Shown: one piece after another, positions 46,026 through 57,991 of the stretch
Layout: each line of letters opens with the position of its first letter
Numbering within the stretch: position 1 is the stretch's first letter
Assembly: GCF_000166295.1 (NCBI RefSeq)
Contig: NC_017506.1
Span: 744,001-808,000, forward strand
From: Marinobacter adhaerens HP15
GTDB lineage: Bacteria > Pseudomonadota > Gammaproteobacteria > Pseudomonadales > Oleiphilaceae
DNA length: 64,000 bases
Direction: 5' to 3'
Made by a program: the position numbers and the translations under genes
Notes under the pieces: generated by a model
Seen by the model: only the letters and a program-made list of their open reading frames with translations
What the model was told of the DNA's origin: nothing
Databases searched by the model: none

Positions 46026-48770
46026 ATGGAACGGACCAGCCCCATGATGAACAGACAGGAACTCTCTCTCCGTAAGCTACTGGAATTTCGCAATGCCTGG
46101 GTCGCCTGGCTGGTCTTCGCGGTAGCCGTTGCCGTCACCCTATTGCTTTGGCAGGTGTCTATCCGGCTGGTTGAAGACCGCACGGAAGCCCGTTTTCGCA
46201 CCCAATCGCTCCAGCTTAAATCCGCCATCGAAGAGCGCTTGCTGAATTACGAGCAGGTGCTGGCCGGCAGTGCCGGTCTGTTTGCGGTGGCCGGAGACGT
46301 TTCCCGTGATCAATGGCGTGAATACGTGGACAAGGTTGATATCAACCGCTACTACCCGGGCATTCAGGGTATTGGCTATGTTCGCCGTATCGGTGTACGT
46401 CAGATGGCCGATCATATTGCCTCTGTCCGCGCGGAAGGGGTGCATAATTACCTGGTGAACCCGCTGGGTAGCGGTCCCTACTACTACCCCATGGTCTACC
46501 TGGAGCCTGGCACGGAACGTAACCGACGGGCCCTCGGCTACGATGCCTTCAGCGATCCCATTCATCGCCAGGCCATGGAGCAGGCCCGGGATGATGCTAT
46601 CCCCACGGTGACTGCCAAGGTGGTGCTGGTTCAGGAAGAGCTTGGCGAAGACCAGGCCAGTTTTCTGATGTATTACCCCGTCTACCAGGGTGGAGAAGTG
46701 CCCGAGATCCGGGCCGAGCGTCGCATGATGTTGGCGGGCTATGTGTTCAGTGCCTTCCGGATGAACAATCTTATCGACGGCATCGTTGGCCTGATCTCGC
46801 CGTTTCTTGATGTCCGGATCTACGATGCCGGAGTCGTGGAACGGGAGAACCTCATGTATGGCTCCAATCTGGGGTCCCTGGACAACGAATTCAGTTTCCA
46901 GATGAGTCAGACCATCAGCCATGGTGGTCGAGACTGGCTGTTGCAGACGCGCTCCACGCCCGCCTTTGATTTCCTGGCCTCGGATCCGCGGCCTCCGATC
47001 GTCCTCGGCAGTGGCCTGGTGATCAGTGCCCTGTTGTTCCTCTTCGTGCTTGCCTTGATCCGTTCACGGCTGATGGCGCAGATCAGTGCCGGCCGCTATC
47101 GGGCGATTACCGAAGGCGCAGCCAATGTCACCCTGGTGATGGACCGTGCCGGGCAACCCCTTTACGCGAGCCCGTCCAGCCTGGATATCCTTGGCTTCGA
47201 GCCGGATCAGGTTCAGGCCCTGAACTTTGAGGAGCTCGTTCATGGTGACGACTGGCCCCAGCTGCAGCGGGGCTTTGACGATTCCGTTCAGTCGCCGGGC
47301 AAACAGATGCCGGTCATCCGGGTCCGTATCCGTGATGCCAAGGGGCAGTGGCGGGATATGGAGGGCACCTTTACTGCCATGTTGTCGGTGCCCGGCGTCA
47401 ATGGCGTTGTGCTTAGCCTGCGGGATCTGACCCAGCTCAAGGCCGCCCAATCCGAGCTGCACAGGCTGGCATTCTATGATCCGCTTACCGGCCTGGCGAA
47501 CCGGCAACTGTTCCGGGACCGTTTGAATCACGTGGTCAGCCGGAGTCGTCGGAGTGGTGAGCCGGCTGCCCTCATGTTCCTGGACCTCGACGGCTTCAAG
47601 CGTATCAACGACACCCTGGGGCACGATTCCGGCGATGAACTGCTGTGCCAGGTGGCGCAGTGGCTGGTGGGTTGTGTCCGTGAGGAGGACTCGGTTGCGA
47701 GGCTCGGCGGCGATGAGTTTGTGGTTTTGCTGTCCCGGATCAGTGACTCCGATGCTGCCGGCAAGGTCGCAGAGACCATTCTGCGCAGTCTTTGCCAGCG
47801 AATCCGGCTGAACGATCACGAAGTCGGCATCACGGTCAGTATCGGCATCACCATGATTCCCCACGACAGTGAGGACGCCGGAACCCTGATGAAGTACGCT
47901 GATCTGGCGATGTATCGTGCCAAGGAGCTGGGTCGGAATACGTTCCAGTTCTTCACCCCGGCCATGAACATCAAGGCGGCAAGGCGGCTTCTGCAACAGG
48001 AGGAGTTGGCCACGGCGTTGGATGGCGATCGCTTCGTTCTGCATTACCAGCCGAAGATTGATCTGGCCAGTGAGCGGGTGATTGGGGTTGAGGCATTCCT
48101 GCGCTGGCATCATCCGGAGAAGGGGCTGGTGTCGGCACAGCAGTTCATCGGTCTTGCCGAGGAAACCGGCCTGATTGTTCGCCTGGGTGAATGGGCTTTG
48201 AGACAGGCCTGTATTCAGGTTCAGGCCCTGGAACGGGCCGGCTTTGAATCCCTGAAAATGGCGGTGAACCTGTCTGTTCGACAACTGACCGATTCGGGCT
48301 TCCTGGACATGATCCGACAGGTCATCACCGAGACGGGCGTCTCGCCGGAGCGGCTGGAGCTGGAGATGCCGGCGGAGCTGCTCAATGAAGATCCGCGAAT
48401 GCTCAGGGAGTTGCTGGTGTCACTTCATGATCTCGGGGTCTGTCTGATCCTGGATGATTTCGGCACCGGCTCCTGTTCACTGGTTGCTTTGCAGCAGCTG
48501 CCGCTGGATGTTATCAAGATCGACCACCGGTTCATTCGCGACATTCCCTACAATGTCAGTGCCACGGATGTGGCCTCCGCAGTGATTGCCCTGGCCCGCA
48601 AGCTCCACCTTACGGTGGTTGCGGAGGGTGTGGAAACCCCACAGCAGCTGAGCTTCCTGAAAACTCACGGCTGCGCCCAGTGTCAGGGCAACCTGTTCAG
48701 CTATCCGCTGGACGAGGATGCGCTCATCGGTTTCCTTATCCGGCAATACGAACGGCCGCTGATTTCCTGA
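46026..48770 (+). CDS. CHASE-PAS-GGDEF-EAL c-di-GMP signalling protein
   Basis: A 914-aa membrane protein. A first helix (about residues 22-42) precedes a periplasmic CHASE-type sensor with GIQGIGYVRRI and LGYDAFSDP. A second helix (about 320-345) is followed by a PAS domain, then GGDEF (about 480-640) with LGGDEFV intact and an REED inhibitory-site motif just before. The EAL domain (about 660-905) has VEAFLRW in place of EALLRW and LELEMPA in place of LELEITE, losing one metal-binding glutamate. DDFGTG, IKID and VAEGVET remain. It is likely a cyclase with a weak or inactive phosphodiesterase. ATG 46026 is a provisional start. Confidence 0.88.
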   Translation: MERTSPMMNRQELSLRKLLEFRNAWVAWLVFAVAVAVTLLLWQVSIRLVEDRTEARFRTQSLQLKSAIEERLLNYEQVLAGSAGLFAVAGDVSRDQWREYVDKVDINRYYPGIQGIGYVRRIGVRQMADHIASVRAEGVHNYLVNPLGSGPYYYPMVYLEPGTERNRRALGYDAFSDPIHRQAMEQARDDAIPTVTAKVVLVQEELGEDQASFLMYYPVYQGGEVPEIRAERRMMLAGYVFSAFRMNNLIDGIVGLISPFLDVRIYDAGVVERENLMYGSNLGSLDNEFSFQMSQTISHGGRDWLLQTRSTPAFDFLASDPRPPIVLGSGLVISALLFLFVLALIRSRLMAQISAGRYRAITEGAANVTLVMDRAGQPLYASPSSLDILGFEPDQVQALNFEELVHGDDWPQLQRGFDDSVQSPGKQMPVIRVRIRDAKGQWRDMEGTFTAMLSVPGVNGVVLSLRDLTQLKAAQSELHRLAFYDPLTGLANRQLFRDRLNHVVSRSRRSGEPAALMFLDLDGFKRINDTLGHDSGDELLCQVAQWLVGCVREEDSVARLGGDEFVVLLSRISDSDAAGKVAETILRSLCQRIRLNDHEVGITVSIGITMIPHDSEDAGTLMKYADLAMYRAKELGRNTFQFFTPAMNIKAARRLLQQEELATALDGDRFVLHYQPKIDLASERVIGVEAFLRWHHPEKGLVSAQQFIGLAEETGLIVRLGEWALRQACIQVQALERAGFESLKMAVNLSVRQLTDSGFLDMIRQVITETGVSPERLELEMPAELLNEDPRMLRELLVSLHDLGVCLILDDFGTGSCSLVALQQLPLDVIKIDHRFIRDIPYNVSATDVASAVIALARKLHLTVVAEGVETPQQLSFLKTHGCAQCQGNLFSYPLDEDALIGFLIRQYERPLIS

Positions 48771-48874
48771 TCATGGCAATGGCGGCCGGTAACCGGTAAA
48801 ATCACGCCGTTCCCGGATCCCGGTAGCGGCCCTTCCGGGCTCAATCCTTCGTCTTAACTGAGTATTCATCGTCT

Positions 48875-50677
48875 GTGACTGAACTGAGCCGAATCCGTAA
48901 CTTTTCCATCATCGCCCACATTGACCATGGTAAATCCACGCTGGCAGACCGTTTTATCCAGGTTTGCGGCGGCCTGACGGACCGTGAAATGGCGGAGCAG
49001 GTCCTGGACTCCATGGATCTCGAGCGTGAGCGAGGGATTACCATCAAGGCCCAGAGTGTCACGCTGAATTACACCGCCCGTGACGGGCAGGAATACAAAC
49101 TGAACTTTATCGATACCCCGGGCCACGTGGACTTTTCCTACGAGGTTTCGCGCTCGCTCTATGCCTGCGAGGGGGCGCTGCTGGTGGTGGACGCAGGGCA
49201 GGGTGTTGAAGCCCAGTCGGTGGCTAACTGCTACACCGCCATTGAGCAGGGTCTCGAAGTTGTGCCGGTTTTGAACAAGATGGATCTCCCGCAGGCCGAA
49301 CCGGAGCGGGTAGCGGCAGAAATCGAGGACATCATTGGCATTGAAGCGTCTGATGCGGTCCGCTGTAGCGCCAAGAGTGGCCTGGGCGTGGAAGATGTTC
49401 TGGAAGATCTGATCAAGAAGATCCCGCCACCCAAGGGCGACCGAAGCGCGCCCCTGCAGGCTCTGATCATCGATTCCTGGTTCGACAATTATCTGGGCGT
49501 CGTGTCGCTCGTGAGGGTGACCGAGGGCACCCTGAAAAAGGGCGACAAGATCGTCATCAAGTCTACCGGAAAGGCCTGGAATGCCGACAAGGTTGGTATT
49601 TTCAATCCCAAACCGAAAGACACCGACCTGCTGGAGTCCGGCGATGTCGGCTTCGTGGTGGCCGGAATCAAGGACATTCACGGGGCGCCGGTAGGCGATA
49701 CCATTGTTCACCAGAAGTTCGCCGAGCAGACGCCAATGCTGCCCGGGTTCAAGAAAGTCAAACCCCAGGTCTACGCCGGGTTGTTCCCGGTCAGCGCCGA
49801 CGACTACAACGATTTCCGGGATGCCCTGGAAAAACTGACCCTCAACGATGCCTCGCTGTTTTTCGAGCCGGAGAATTCCGATGCCCTTGGCTTCGGTTTC
49901 CGCTGTGGTTTCCTGGGCATGCTGCACATGGAAATCATCCAGGAGCGGCTGGAGCGTGAATACGACATCGACCTGATCACCACGGCGCCAACGGTGATCT
50001 ATGAGGTGGTTACCAAACAGGGTGAGACCCTGTCGGTAGACAATCCGTCCCGGCTTCCGGATATTGGTTCCATTGAGGAAATGCGTGAGCCGATCGTAGA
50101 AGCGAACATTCTGGTGCCCCAGGAGCATATCGGAAATGTGATAGCCCTGTGTGAGGAAAAGCGTGGCGTCCAGAAGAACATGCACTTCATGACGACCCAG
50201 GTCCAGCTCACCTATGAGCTGCCGATGGCCGAGGTGGTGATGGATTTCTTCGATCGTATCAAGTCAGCCAGCCGCGGCTTTGCGTCCCTGGACTACCACT
50301 TTACCCGGTTCCAGACCGCCAACCTGGTTCGCCTGGACGTGCTGATCAACGGCGAGCGTGTAGATGCCCTGGCGCTGATCGTGCACAAGGAGCAGGCTCA
50401 CCACAAAGGGCGCCAGTTGATTGAAAAGATGAAAGAACTGATTCCGCGGCAGATGTTTGATATCGCGATTCAGGCCGCCATTGGTAATCAGGTTGTGTCG
50501 CGGGTCACCGTGAAGGCGCTACGCAAGAACGTAACCGCCAAGTGCTACGGTGGTGACGTTAGCCGGAAGAAGAAACTGCTGCAGAAGCAGAAAGAAGGTA
50601 AAAAGCGTATGAAGCAGCTGGGTAATGTCGAGGTGCCTCAGGAAGCGTTTCTTGCCGTACTGAAAGTGGATAAATAA
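48875..50677 (+). CDS. lepA: Elongation factor 4 (LepA)
   Basis: A 600-aa translational GTPase that affects initiation and back-translocation. G1 [11 protein letters not shown]2/G3 [10 protein letters not shown] and DTPGHVDF, and G4 NKMDLP are intact, with the LepA-specific C-terminal domain ending [15 protein letters not shown] 48875 is the start. It leads the lepA-lepB-rnc-era-recO-pdxJ cluster. Confidence 0.97.
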   Translation: MTELSRIRNFSIIAHIDHGKSTLADRFIQVCGGLTDREMAEQVLDSMDLERERGITIKAQSVTLNYTARDGQEYKLNFIDTPGHVDFSYEVSRSLYACEGALLVVDAGQGVEAQSVANCYTAIEQGLEVVPVLNKMDLPQAEPERVAAEIEDIIGIEASDAVRCSAKSGLGVEDVLEDLIKKIPPPKGDRSAPLQALIIDSWFDNYLGVVSLVRVTEGTLKKGDKIVIKSTGKAWNADKVGIFNPKPKDTDLLESGDVGFVVAGIKDIHGAPVGDTIVHQKFAEQTPMLPGFKKVKPQVYAGLFPVSADDYNDFRDALEKLTLNDASLFFEPENSDALGFGFRCGFLGMLHMEIIQERLEREYDIDLITTAPTVIYEVVTKQGETLSVDNPSRLPDIGSIEEMREPIVEANILVPQEHIGNVIALCEEKRGVQKNMHFMTTQVQLTYELPMAEVVMDFFDRIKSASRGFASLDYHFTRFQTANLVRLDVLINGERVDALALIVHKEQAHHKGRQLIEKMKELIPRQMFDIAIQAAIGNQVVSRVTVKALRKNVTAKCYGGDVSRKKKLLQKQKEGKKRMKQLGNVEVPQEAFLAVLKVDK

Positions 50678-50689
50678 AAGGCCTCCTGG

Positions 50690-51496
50690 ATGGATATCGA
50701 TTTTCCCCTGGTACTGGTGGTACTGACCTTTGCAACGGGTCTGATCTGGCTGGCGGACAAGCTGTTTCTTCGTGAGCGTCGTCTGGCTGCCTACCGTGCC
50801 AGCGGCACCGGAGACGCAGTGGATGAAGGCTCCCCGGCGGAATCGGAGGAGCCAAAAGAGCCCTACCTGGTTGACCTTAGCCGATCGTTCTTTCCGGTGC
50901 TGGCGATTGTTCTGGTCCTCCGGTCCTTCCTGGTTGAACCGTTCCAGATTCCGTCGGGATCCATGTTGCCCACCCTGGAAGTCGGCGATTTCATTCTGGT
51001 GAACAAATACGCCTACGGGTTCAGGCTGCCGGTTGCCGGCACCAAAGTGATTCCGGTCGGCGATCCCCAGCGCGGCGATGTGATGGTTTTCCGCTACCCG
51101 GAGGACGGCCAGACCAACTACATCAAACGGGTGATCGGTTTGCCCGGCGACCATATCCGCTACCGTGACAAGCAGCTGTTCATCAATGGCGATCGGGTGG
51201 AAACCCGGTTTATCGCGCGGCTACCGCCGATGGAACTGCGCCGCGAGGATCTCGGTGAAGTAGAGCACGACATTTTCCTGACCATGGGCCGGTCTGGCGG
51301 CGGTGGTGAGGGCGAATGGCTGGTGCCCGAGGGTCATTATTTCGTCATGGGTGACAATCGCGACAACAGTAATGACAGCCGCTATTGGGGCACGGTCCCG
51401 GACGAGCTGGTGGTGGGCAAGGCCTTCGCTATCTGGATGCACTGGAAATCCCTTACCAGTCTGCCATCCTTTGATCGTGTAGGCGGAATCGAGTAA
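50690..51496 (+). CDS. lepB: Signal peptidase I
   Basis: A 268-aa membrane serine protease that removes signal peptides. An N-terminal helix and a second hydrophobic segment precede the catalytic Ser in PSGSMLPTL and the Lys in YIKRVIGLPGD. Box E MGDNRDNSNDSRYWG is present. It starts 12 bases after lepA. Confidence 0.95.
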   Translation: MDIDFPLVLVVLTFATGLIWLADKLFLRERRLAAYRASGTGDAVDEGSPAESEEPKEPYLVDLSRSFFPVLAIVLVLRSFLVEPFQIPSGSMLPTLEVGDFILVNKYAYGFRLPVAGTKVIPVGDPQRGDVMVFRYPEDGQTNYIKRVIGLPGDHIRYRDKQLFINGDRVETRFIARLPPMELRREDLGEVEHDIFLTMGRSGGGGEGEWLVPEGHYFVMGDNRDNSNDSRYWGTVPDELVVGKAFAIWMHWKSLTSLPSFDRVGGIE

Positions 51497-51522
51497 CTCG
51501 GACTATCTGGAGCGCAGTCGTA

Positions 51523-51912
51523 ATGAAGAAAAATAATCTTTCCGGCATGGGCCGTCAGCGCGGTGCCTCGGCATTGACCATGATGGTGATGGTGCTGTTT
51601 TTTGGCGGCCTGCTGACGCTGGTGATCAAGCTTGGTCCCGCCTATCTGGATGACATAACCATTCAGGAAGCGCTGGAAAGCCTTGATGGCACCGAAGGTC
51701 TCTCCCAGATGGGGCCTGCCCAGGTCCGTACGTTGATCAACAAACGGCTCAGCGTGAACAATGTCCGGGGATTCGACGCCAAGAATATTTCGGTCGATAA
51801 AGACGGCGATCTGGTCGTCATCAATGTTGATTACGAAGTGCGCAACAACCTGTTCAGCAATGTGGATACGGTGGTTCACTTCAAGCACAAATATGAGATG
51901 AAGGGCAAGTGA
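51523..51912 (+). CDS. DUF4845 domain-containing membrane protein
   Basis: A 129-aa protein with the DUF4845 pattern: a short N-terminal tail [11 protein letters not shown], one helix ([18 protein letters not shown]) and a small extracytoplasmic domain with [18 protein letters not shown]. The family is regularly encoded between lepB and rnc. Its function is unknown. Confidence 0.82.
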   Translation: MKKNNLSGMGRQRGASALTMMVMVLFFGGLLTLVIKLGPAYLDDITIQEALESLDGTEGLSQMGPAQVRTLINKRLSVNNVRGFDAKNISVDKDGDLVVINVDYEVRNNLFSNVDTVVHFKHKYEMKGK

Positions 51913-52598
51913 GTTCACAACCGGATCTGGATCAGTTACAGCGGCGCATCGGCTATCAGTTCAAATCGCCAGAGCGGCTTCTGCTGGCACTCACCCACCG
52001 GAGTTATGGAAATCAGAATAACGAGCGCCTAGAATTCCTCGGCGATTCCATTGTGAATATGGTGATTGCCGAGTATCTGTTTCTGCACTTCGAAAAAGCC
52101 CGGGAAGGCCAGTTGAGTCGTCTGCGGGCCCGGATGGTAAAAGGCGTTACACTCGCCGAAATTGGTCGGGAGTTCCAGCTCGGCACATACCTCCGATTGG
52201 GCTCAGGAGAGCTTAAAAGCGGAGGCTTCCGCCGGGAATCCATCCTGGCCGACGCCGTGGAGTCCATCATCGGCGCCATCTACCTGGACAGTGATTTCCA
52301 TACCTGCCGGGAACAGGTATTGCGCTGGTTCGAGCACCGTCTGGAAAAGCTCGACCTGCAGGATACCCAGAAAGATCCCAAGACCCGTTTGCAGGAATAT
52401 CTCCAGTCGCGTCAGTTTCCGCTGCCACGCTATGACGTCATTTCCGTGGACGGCGAGGCCCACAACCAGACATTCCATGTATCCTGTGCGCTGCCGTCGC
52501 TGGACCGAAAGACCACCGGGACTGGCAGTAGCCGCCGGGTGGCCGAGCAGCAGGCAGCCCGTAACGCCCTGAAAGAACTGGGCGTGGAGAACCAGTAA
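51909..52598 (+). CDS. rnc: Ribonuclease III
   Basis: A 229-aa double-strand RNA endonuclease for rRNA and mRNA processing. The catalytic signature [12 protein letters not shown] and the second acidic site in [10 protein letters not shown] are intact. A dsRNA-binding domain follows (about residues 155-225). GTG 51909 overlaps the end of the DUF4845 gene and the stop overlaps the era start. Confidence 0.96.
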   Translation: MSSQPDLDQLQRRIGYQFKSPERLLLALTHRSYGNQNNERLEFLGDSIVNMVIAEYLFLHFEKAREGQLSRLRARMVKGVTLAEIGREFQLGTYLRLGSGELKSGGFRRESILADAVESIIGAIYLDSDFHTCREQVLRWFEHRLEKLDLQDTQKDPKTRLQEYLQSRQFPLPRYDVISVDGEAHNQTFHVSCALPSLDRKTTGTGSSRRVAEQQAARNALKELGVENQ

Positions 52599-53515
52599 TG
52601 AACGATATCACCCGTCCGGAAAACCCGGATAGTCGCTGCGGTTTTGTGGCCATCGTTGGCCGTCCGAACGTGGGCAAGTCCACGTTGCTGAACCATATCC
52701 TCGGGCAGAAGCTGAGCATCACTTCCCGCAAGCCGCAGACCACCCGTCATCAGGTGCTGGGTATCAAGACCGTGGGGCCGGTGCAGGCGATCTATGTGGA
52801 TACACCGGGCATGCACGAGGAGGAGCCCCGTGCCATTAACCGCTACATGAACAAGGCGGCCACGTCGGCGCTCATTGATGTCGATGTGGTGGTGTTTGTG
52901 GTGGATCAGCTTGCCTGGACGACCGCGGATGAGATGGTGCTGGAGAAACTCAGTCGCCTGAAATGCCCTGTGATCCTGGCGGTGAACAAGGTCGACAAGA
53001 TCGAAAAACGGGAAAGCCTGCTGCCGCATCTGGATATGCTCTCGAAAAAGCGTGAGTTTGCCGAGATCATTCCGCTTTCGGCCCTGAAAGAGACCAATCT
53101 GGAACCTCTGGAAGAGGCCGTGGGGCGTTTCCTGCCGGAGAGTATTCATTTCTATCCGGACGACCAGATCACCGATCGCAGTGAGCGATTCCTGGCCTCC
53201 GAGATTGTCCGGGAAAAGATCACCCGGCAGCTTGGAGCAGAGCTGCCATACTCGGTGGCGGTGGAGATCGAGGAGTTCAAGCGCGAGGGCAAGACCCTGC
53301 ACATATCCGCCCTGATCCTGGTCGAGCGCGAAGGTCAGAAGAAGATCATCATCGGCGAGAAGGGCGAGCGGATGCGCCGCATTGGTCAGGAAGCTCGTAC
53401 GGATATGGAGCGTATGTTCGACAGCAAGATCATGCTGAGGCTCTGGGTAAAGGTGAAGCGTGGCTGGGCAGACAGCGACCGGGCCCTGAAAAGCCTGGGC
53501 ATGAACGACCTCTGA
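52598..53515 (+). CDS. era: GTPase Era
   Basis: A 305-aa GTPase for 16S rRNA maturation and 30S assembly. G1 [13 protein letters not shown]3 [10 protein letters not shown] and G4 NKVDK are followed by a KH domain ([19 protein letters not shown]). Its ATG overlaps the rnc stop, a conserved coupling. Confidence 0.97.
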   Translation: MNDITRPENPDSRCGFVAIVGRPNVGKSTLLNHILGQKLSITSRKPQTTRHQVLGIKTVGPVQAIYVDTPGMHEEEPRAINRYMNKAATSALIDVDVVVFVVDQLAWTTADEMVLEKLSRLKCPVILAVNKVDKIEKRESLLPHLDMLSKKREFAEIIPLSALKETNLEPLEEAVGRFLPESIHFYPDDQITDRSERFLASEIVREKITRQLGAELPYSVAVEIEEFKREGKTLHISALILVEREGQKKIIIGEKGERMRRIGQEARTDMERMFDSKIMLRLWVKVKRGWADSDRALKSLGMNDL

Positions 53516-53522
53516 GGCAGCT

Positions 53523-54251
53523 ATGAAGGGGCCTGAGCTGCAGGAGCCCGCCTATGTCCTTCACCGACGTCCCTGGCGGGAAACCAGTCTCATGGTGGAT
53601 CTGTTTTCCCTGAACCATGGCCGGATGACCGTCATCGCCCGGGGAGCCAACAGCGCCAAAAGTCCCCTGAAGGCCCAGCTACAACCTTTTCAGCCTCTGA
53701 TAGTGGATTGGGCTGGCCGGGGCGACCTGAAAACCCTGACCCAGGTCGATGTTCGGGCCGGCCCCACAATTACCCGGACAGTGTCGCTCTACAGTGGCCT
53801 TTACCTGAATGAACTGTTGCAGCGGATTCTGCCAGCTGCAGATCCCCATCCCACGCTCTTTGCAGCCTACATCGATGCCATCGGGCAACTGTCTGACACC
53901 AGGGATGTGGAGCCGGTACTTCGGCGGTTCGAACTCGCCTTTGCCTCCGCCCTCGGCTATGACTTTGCCTGGGATCGTGCCACGGATACCGGGCAATCCG
54001 TCGAGCCCGGCGGGGAGTATTGTTATGATCCGGAGCAGGGCATAGTGTCCGGGCTGTCGCCCGGTGTGCGCCTGCGACATCTTCCGGGCGATGTTTTGCT
54101 CAATCTGGCCGCGGAAGATCTGCAATCTGAGCGCTGTCGGCGACTGGCGAAACGGGTCATGCGAGTCCTGATCGATTACCTTCTCCAGGGGCGTCCCCTG
54201 AACAGTCGCAGCCTTTTCATTCATCTTCGGGGAGAATCCCATGAATCCTAG
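53523..54251 (+). CDS. recO: DNA repair protein RecO
   Basis: A 242-aa protein that helps RecR load RecA onto SSB-coated DNA. The OB-fold N-terminus ([20 protein letters not shown]) and [12 protein letters not shown] helical region ([13 protein letters not shown]) are characteristic. The zinc-binding cysteines found in some homologues are mostly missing, as in other gammaproteobacteria. The end overlaps pdxJ by 11 bases. Confidence 0.92.
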   Translation: MKGPELQEPAYVLHRRPWRETSLMVDLFSLNHGRMTVIARGANSAKSPLKAQLQPFQPLIVDWAGRGDLKTLTQVDVRAGPTITRTVSLYSGLYLNELLQRILPAADPHPTLFAAYIDAIGQLSDTRDVEPVLRRFELAFASALGYDFAWDRATDTGQSVEPGGEYCYDPEQGIVSGLSPGVRLRHLPGDVLLNLAAEDLQSERCRRLAKRVMRVLIDYLLQGRPLNSRSLFIHLRGESHES

Positions 54252-54981
54252 AGTACTGCTTGGCGTCAATATTGATCACGTTGCCACCCTCCGTCAGGCG
54301 AGGGGTACCCGGTACCCTGATCCGGTCCAGGCAGCGCTGATGGCCGAGGAGGCCGGTGCAGACGGCATCACAATCCATCCCAGGGAAGACCGCCGTCATA
54401 TTCAGGATCGGGACGTGCTGCTGCTCAAAGAGGTGCTCCAGACCAAGATGAATCTGGAAATGGCGGTAACCGATGCGATGCTGGCGTTTGCCGAACAGGT
54501 GCGGCCGGAATGTGTTTGCCTGGTGCCAGAGAAGCGTGAGGAATTGACCACCGAGGGCGGTCTGGATGTCGAGGGTCAGGAATCCCGGGTTGCCAAGGCC
54601 TGTGAGCGCCTGGCCCGGATTGGTGCCGAGGTGTCACTGTTTATTGATCCGGATCCGGTCCAGATTGATGCCGCGGTCCGCTGTGGCGCGCCGGTAGTGG
54701 AGCTGCACACCGGAGAGTATGCCGAGGCCGAAACACCTGACGCCGAGAATGCCGCCTTCAAAACCATTGCCGACGCCGTCGCCTACGCCCGCAAAAAGGG
54801 TTTGATTGTGAATGCGGGCCATGGCCTGCATTACCACAACACAGAGCGAGTGGCGGCAATCCATGGCATCAATGAACTGAATATCGGTCACGCCATCATA
54901 GCCCGCGCGGTCTTTACCGGTCTCAAAGAGGCGGTCCGGGATATGAAAGCCATCATCGATCAGGCCCGAAGCCGGGTCTGA
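54241..54981 (+). CDS. pdxJ: Pyridoxine 5'-phosphate synthase
   Basis: A 246-aa TIM-barrel enzyme making pyridoxine 5'-phosphate from 1-deoxyxylulose 5-phosphate and an aminoacetone phosphate. Motifs include [40 protein letters not shown] and the C-terminal [12 protein letters not shown]. It ends the cluster and converges with gacS, 12 bases apart. Confidence 0.96.
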   Translation: MNPRVLLGVNIDHVATLRQARGTRYPDPVQAALMAEEAGADGITIHPREDRRHIQDRDVLLLKEVLQTKMNLEMAVTDAMLAFAEQVRPECVCLVPEKREELTTEGGLDVEGQESRVAKACERLARIGAEVSLFIDPDPVQIDAAVRCGAPVVELHTGEYAEAETPDAENAAFKTIADAVAYARKKGLIVNAGHGLHYHNTERVAAIHGINELNIGHAIIARAVFTGLKEAVRDMKAIIDQARSRV

Positions 54982-54993
54982 GACGGGGCAGCC

Positions 54994-57867
54994 TCAGGTC
55001 GTTTCGGCGGCCTCATGGCGTTCCCGGAACAGCTGCTGCCAATCGGTCTGGTCGCTCCAGATCTGCAGGCGCTCCATGGCCGAGAGCAGCTGGTCTTTCT
55101 GGTGCTCCAGATCCGGAGCAGAGCATTTGATGGCCGTTTCCAGATGGTTGGCTGCGGCTCTCAGTTCCGGTACGCCGCAGTAGCGGGTAGCGCCATGGAG
55201 CTTGTGAACACATTCCAGTAGCTCATCCATGCTGTGGCTGGCCCAGAGTTCCGAAATCCGCCCGCGATCCACATGTACCTGCTCCAGCAGCATGCTGAAC
55301 AGCTCTTCGGCCAGGTCCGCCTTGCCGGCGGCCAGTTGGATGCTTTCGTCCACGCTGACGCAGTCCTGCTGCATTTTGCGTGTTGAAGGCCGGAGCGCCC
55401 GACGGGTGTCGCGAACTTCCGGAACGGGAAGCCGGCCGTCGCTGCCGTTCTTCGGGCACACGTAGCCGGTGTACTCATGAATGATGTCGTTGAGCTGGCC
55501 ACTGCTGATGGGTTTGGGCATGTAGCCATCGAAGCCCTGCTTTGTCAGTCGTTCCTGCTCGTCTGCCAGGGCATGCGCAGTCAACGCAATGATCGGGGTC
55601 CGGTGATTGCCGGTATCCATCTCCCTCAGCCTTGCAGTGGTTTCCACCCCGTCCATGCCGGGCATCTGAAGGTCCATGAAGACCAAGTCGAAGGGTTTCT
55701 GTCTGGCCTTGCTCAGGGCTTCAAAGCCGCTGGAAGCGCTTTCGGCATCCAGTTGGCAGTCTTCGAGCAGTGTCATCACGAGCTTGAGGTTGGCATCGTT
55801 ATCGTCCACGGCCAGCACTCTCGGCACATTGGCGGTCGTTGCACGGTTGGCGGAAATCTCGTACTCGGGGACCCGCCCGCCGGAATTGATGCCGTGCACC
55901 AGCAGCAAAAGCTCATCGTACAGGGAATCCCGGCACACCGGTTTGGTGAGGTGGCCGCTGGCAAGTCCCGATAGCGGTGTGTCGTGGGTTTCAAGGGTGG
56001 GGGTCAATAGCAGTGTCCGGCAATCCCGTTCAATCTCGAGGGTACGGACAAGCCCGCAGTACTGGCTGGAATTGAGAAGGTGTCGGGTGATGCCCAGAAT
56101 CGCTACGGCATAGCCCGCCTGGCTTTTCTGGGCCTCTTCAATGTGTTCCTGCAGGGCGCCCGGTGACGCTACCCGGTCGACCACCATGCCCCAGTCCCTT
56201 AACAGGTGTTCCACGGCCAGCCCGGTGGTTTTCTGTTGCTCCAGGTAAATGACCCTTTCCCCTCTCAGGGCATCCCTTGGGGCAATGGCTTCACCGCTGG
56301 TGGCAAGCTCCGAGGTGAGGGTAAACCAGAAGGTGGAGCCTTTACCCAGCTCGCTTTCGAGCCCGATCTTGCCCCCCATTTCTTCCACCAGACGCTTCGA
56401 GATGGCCAGCCCAAGGCCGGTGCCACCATATTGACGGGCGGTGGAGGCATCGGCCTGGCTGAAGGCGTTGAACAGGGATTGCTGTTGGGCCCGGGACAGG
56501 CCCACGCCGGAATCGGTAATGCTCAGGCGCAGGGTAACGCGGTTGGTGTCAGCTTCTTCCTCTTCCAGGCTCGCCCGCAGGACCACCTCACCGGTCTGGG
56601 TGAACTTGATGGCGTTGTTGACCAGGTTGGTGATCACCTGTTTGACCCGCAGGGGATCGCCCATGATGTTGTCCGGCACATCGTTATAGACCAGTGGCAC
56701 CAGATCGAGATTCTTGGCGTGTGCCGCTGGCGCCAGCATGACCATGACTTCCTCGACGATATCTCGTAACTGGAACGGTACCCGGTCGAGGATCAGCTTG
56801 CCGGCCTCAATCTTCGAGAAATCGAGGATGTCGTTGATGATAGTGAGCAGGATCTCCGACGATTTCCTGATGGTGCTCAGGTGGTCCCGTTGCTGGCGTG
56901 GCAGCGGACTCTTCAGGAGCAGTTCGGTGAAACCTATGATGCCGTTCAGCGGTGTGCGGATTTCGTGGGACATGTTGGCCAGGAACTCGGATTTGATCCG
57001 ACTGGCCTCGAGTGCTTCTTTTCGAGCGAAATCGAGCTCGATGTTCTGGATTTCGATGGTCTCCAGCGTTTCCCGCAGATCTTCGGTGGCCTGATCAATG
57101 TTCTGCTGCATTTCAGCCTGGGCCTTGCTCAGCTCCTCCGCCATGGCATTAAGGCCGGATTCCAGTTGCTCGAACTCAGGGCCTGCGCCGGTATAGACGC
57201 GGGTATCCAGCTTACCTTCCTTGAGCCTGGCTACGGCTTCGTTGAGTTCGAACACCGGATTGGTGAACGCCCGGCTCAGCCGCAGCGCAATGGCCATGCT
57301 CAGAATCACGCCGCCGAGAATCAGCAGCAGCGAGATCAGCAGGGCTTTGTAGGTCTCTTTTTCCGTGCGGATATGGGACATTTCCACAACTACCCAGCCC
57401 AGAGGCTCCCGCAGATTCGACATCGACTGGCGAGCATCCGGGTCCAGCATGCTCTCGATCATCAGATCCTGGAGAAAAACGGGGGTAATGAAGCGGGTGC
57501 TGTTTTCCCGGGATATCCGGGTTGCGTGCTCGGCAGTGAGTTCAGTGGCTTGCACGGTCTCGGAGCTACCCGGCCCGGTATGGAGAAGTCGGGAGCCGTC
57601 GCTGCCAAAGAACGTGATGGAGCGGACGTCCTGCTCTTCCAGAAGGGCATTGGAGAGGCTGCTGAGCAGGCTGCGATTGGCGGTAAACAGGCCATATTCG
57701 GAACCGGCGGCGAGCTGACGGGAGAGTGATTCGCCCCGATCCTTCAGCAGGCTTTCTATATTGTTAACCCAGCTGTAGGTGAAGAACAGCCCCAGCATCA
57801 GGGTGGTCAGCAGGGTGGGAACCAGCGTTACCACCAACACTTTCTTGCGAATGCCCCAACGTCGCAT
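54994..57867 (-). CDS. gacS: Hybrid sensor histidine kinase GacS/BarA
   Basis: A 957-aa tripartite kinase. Helix 1 (residues 9-31), a periplasmic sensor, helix 2 (about 175-196) and HAMP precede the phospho-histidine H301 in [16 protein letters not shown]. ATPase boxes LVNNAIKFT and [18 protein letters not shown] follow. A degenerate receiver-like segment is then followed by a full receiver with [12 protein letters not shown] and a C-terminal Hpt with [12 protein letters not shown]. It would phosphorylate GacA, absent here, to control Rsm small RNAs. Its position before cysM-rlmD-relA matches gacS in pseudomonads. Confidence 0.95.
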   Translation of the reverse strand: MRRWGIRKKVLVVTLVPTLLTTLMLGLFFTYSWVNNIESLLKDRGESLSRQLAAGSEYGLFTANRSLLSSLSNALLEEQDVRSITFFGSDGSRLLHTGPGSSETVQATELTAEHATRISRENSTRFITPVFLQDLMIESMLDPDARQSMSNLREPLGWVVVEMSHIRTEKETYKALLISLLLILGGVILSMAIALRLSRAFTNPVFELNEAVARLKEGKLDTRVYTGAGPEFEQLESGLNAMAEELSKAQAEMQQNIDQATEDLRETLETIEIQNIELDFARKEALEASRIKSEFLANMSHEIRTPLNGIIGFTELLLKSPLPRQQRDHLSTIRKSSEILLTIINDILDFSKIEAGKLILDRVPFQLRDIVEEVMVMLAPAAHAKNLDLVPLVYNDVPDNIMGDPLRVKQVITNLVNNAIKFTQTGEVVLRASLEEEEADTNRVTLRLSITDSGVGLSRAQQQSLFNAFSQADASTARQYGGTGLGLAISKRLVEEMGGKIGLESELGKGSTFWFTLTSELATSGEAIAPRDALRGERVIYLEQQKTTGLAVEHLLRDWGMVVDRVASPGALQEHIEEAQKSQAGYAVAILGITRHLLNSSQYCGLVRTLEIERDCRTLLLTPTLETHDTPLSGLASGHLTKPVCRDSLYDELLLLVHGINSGGRVPEYEISANRATTANVPRVLAVDDNDANLKLVMTLLEDCQLDAESASSGFEALSKARQKPFDLVFMDLQMPGMDGVETTARLREMDTGNHRTPIIALTAHALADEQERLTKQGFDGYMPKPISSGQLNDIIHEYTGYVCPKNGSDGRLPVPEVRDTRRALRPSTRKMQQDCVSVDESIQLAAGKADLAEELFSMLLEQVHVDRGRISELWASHSMDELLECVHKLHGATRYCGVPELRAAANHLETAIKCSAPDLEHQKDQLLSAMERLQIWSDQTDWQQLFRERHEAAETT

Positions 57868-57991
57868 ACCGTGATCCTGAATTATTGCTTTTGTCCGCGT
57901 CGCAGAGCGGAAAACGTCCGTGTTAAGAATAGCTGATCCGGAAAGGGATAACTGTGGTATCAGTCCCGACAGTACCGGAAAATCCCGTGGC

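Noticed and set aside
47064..48284. 406-aa open frame on the minus strand across the GGDEF-EAL gene
   Set aside because: Antisense shadow of a well-supported multidomain gene.
48866..50185. 439-aa open frame on the minus strand across lepA
   Set aside because: Antisense to lepA with no recognisable family features; composition follows the lepA codon pattern.
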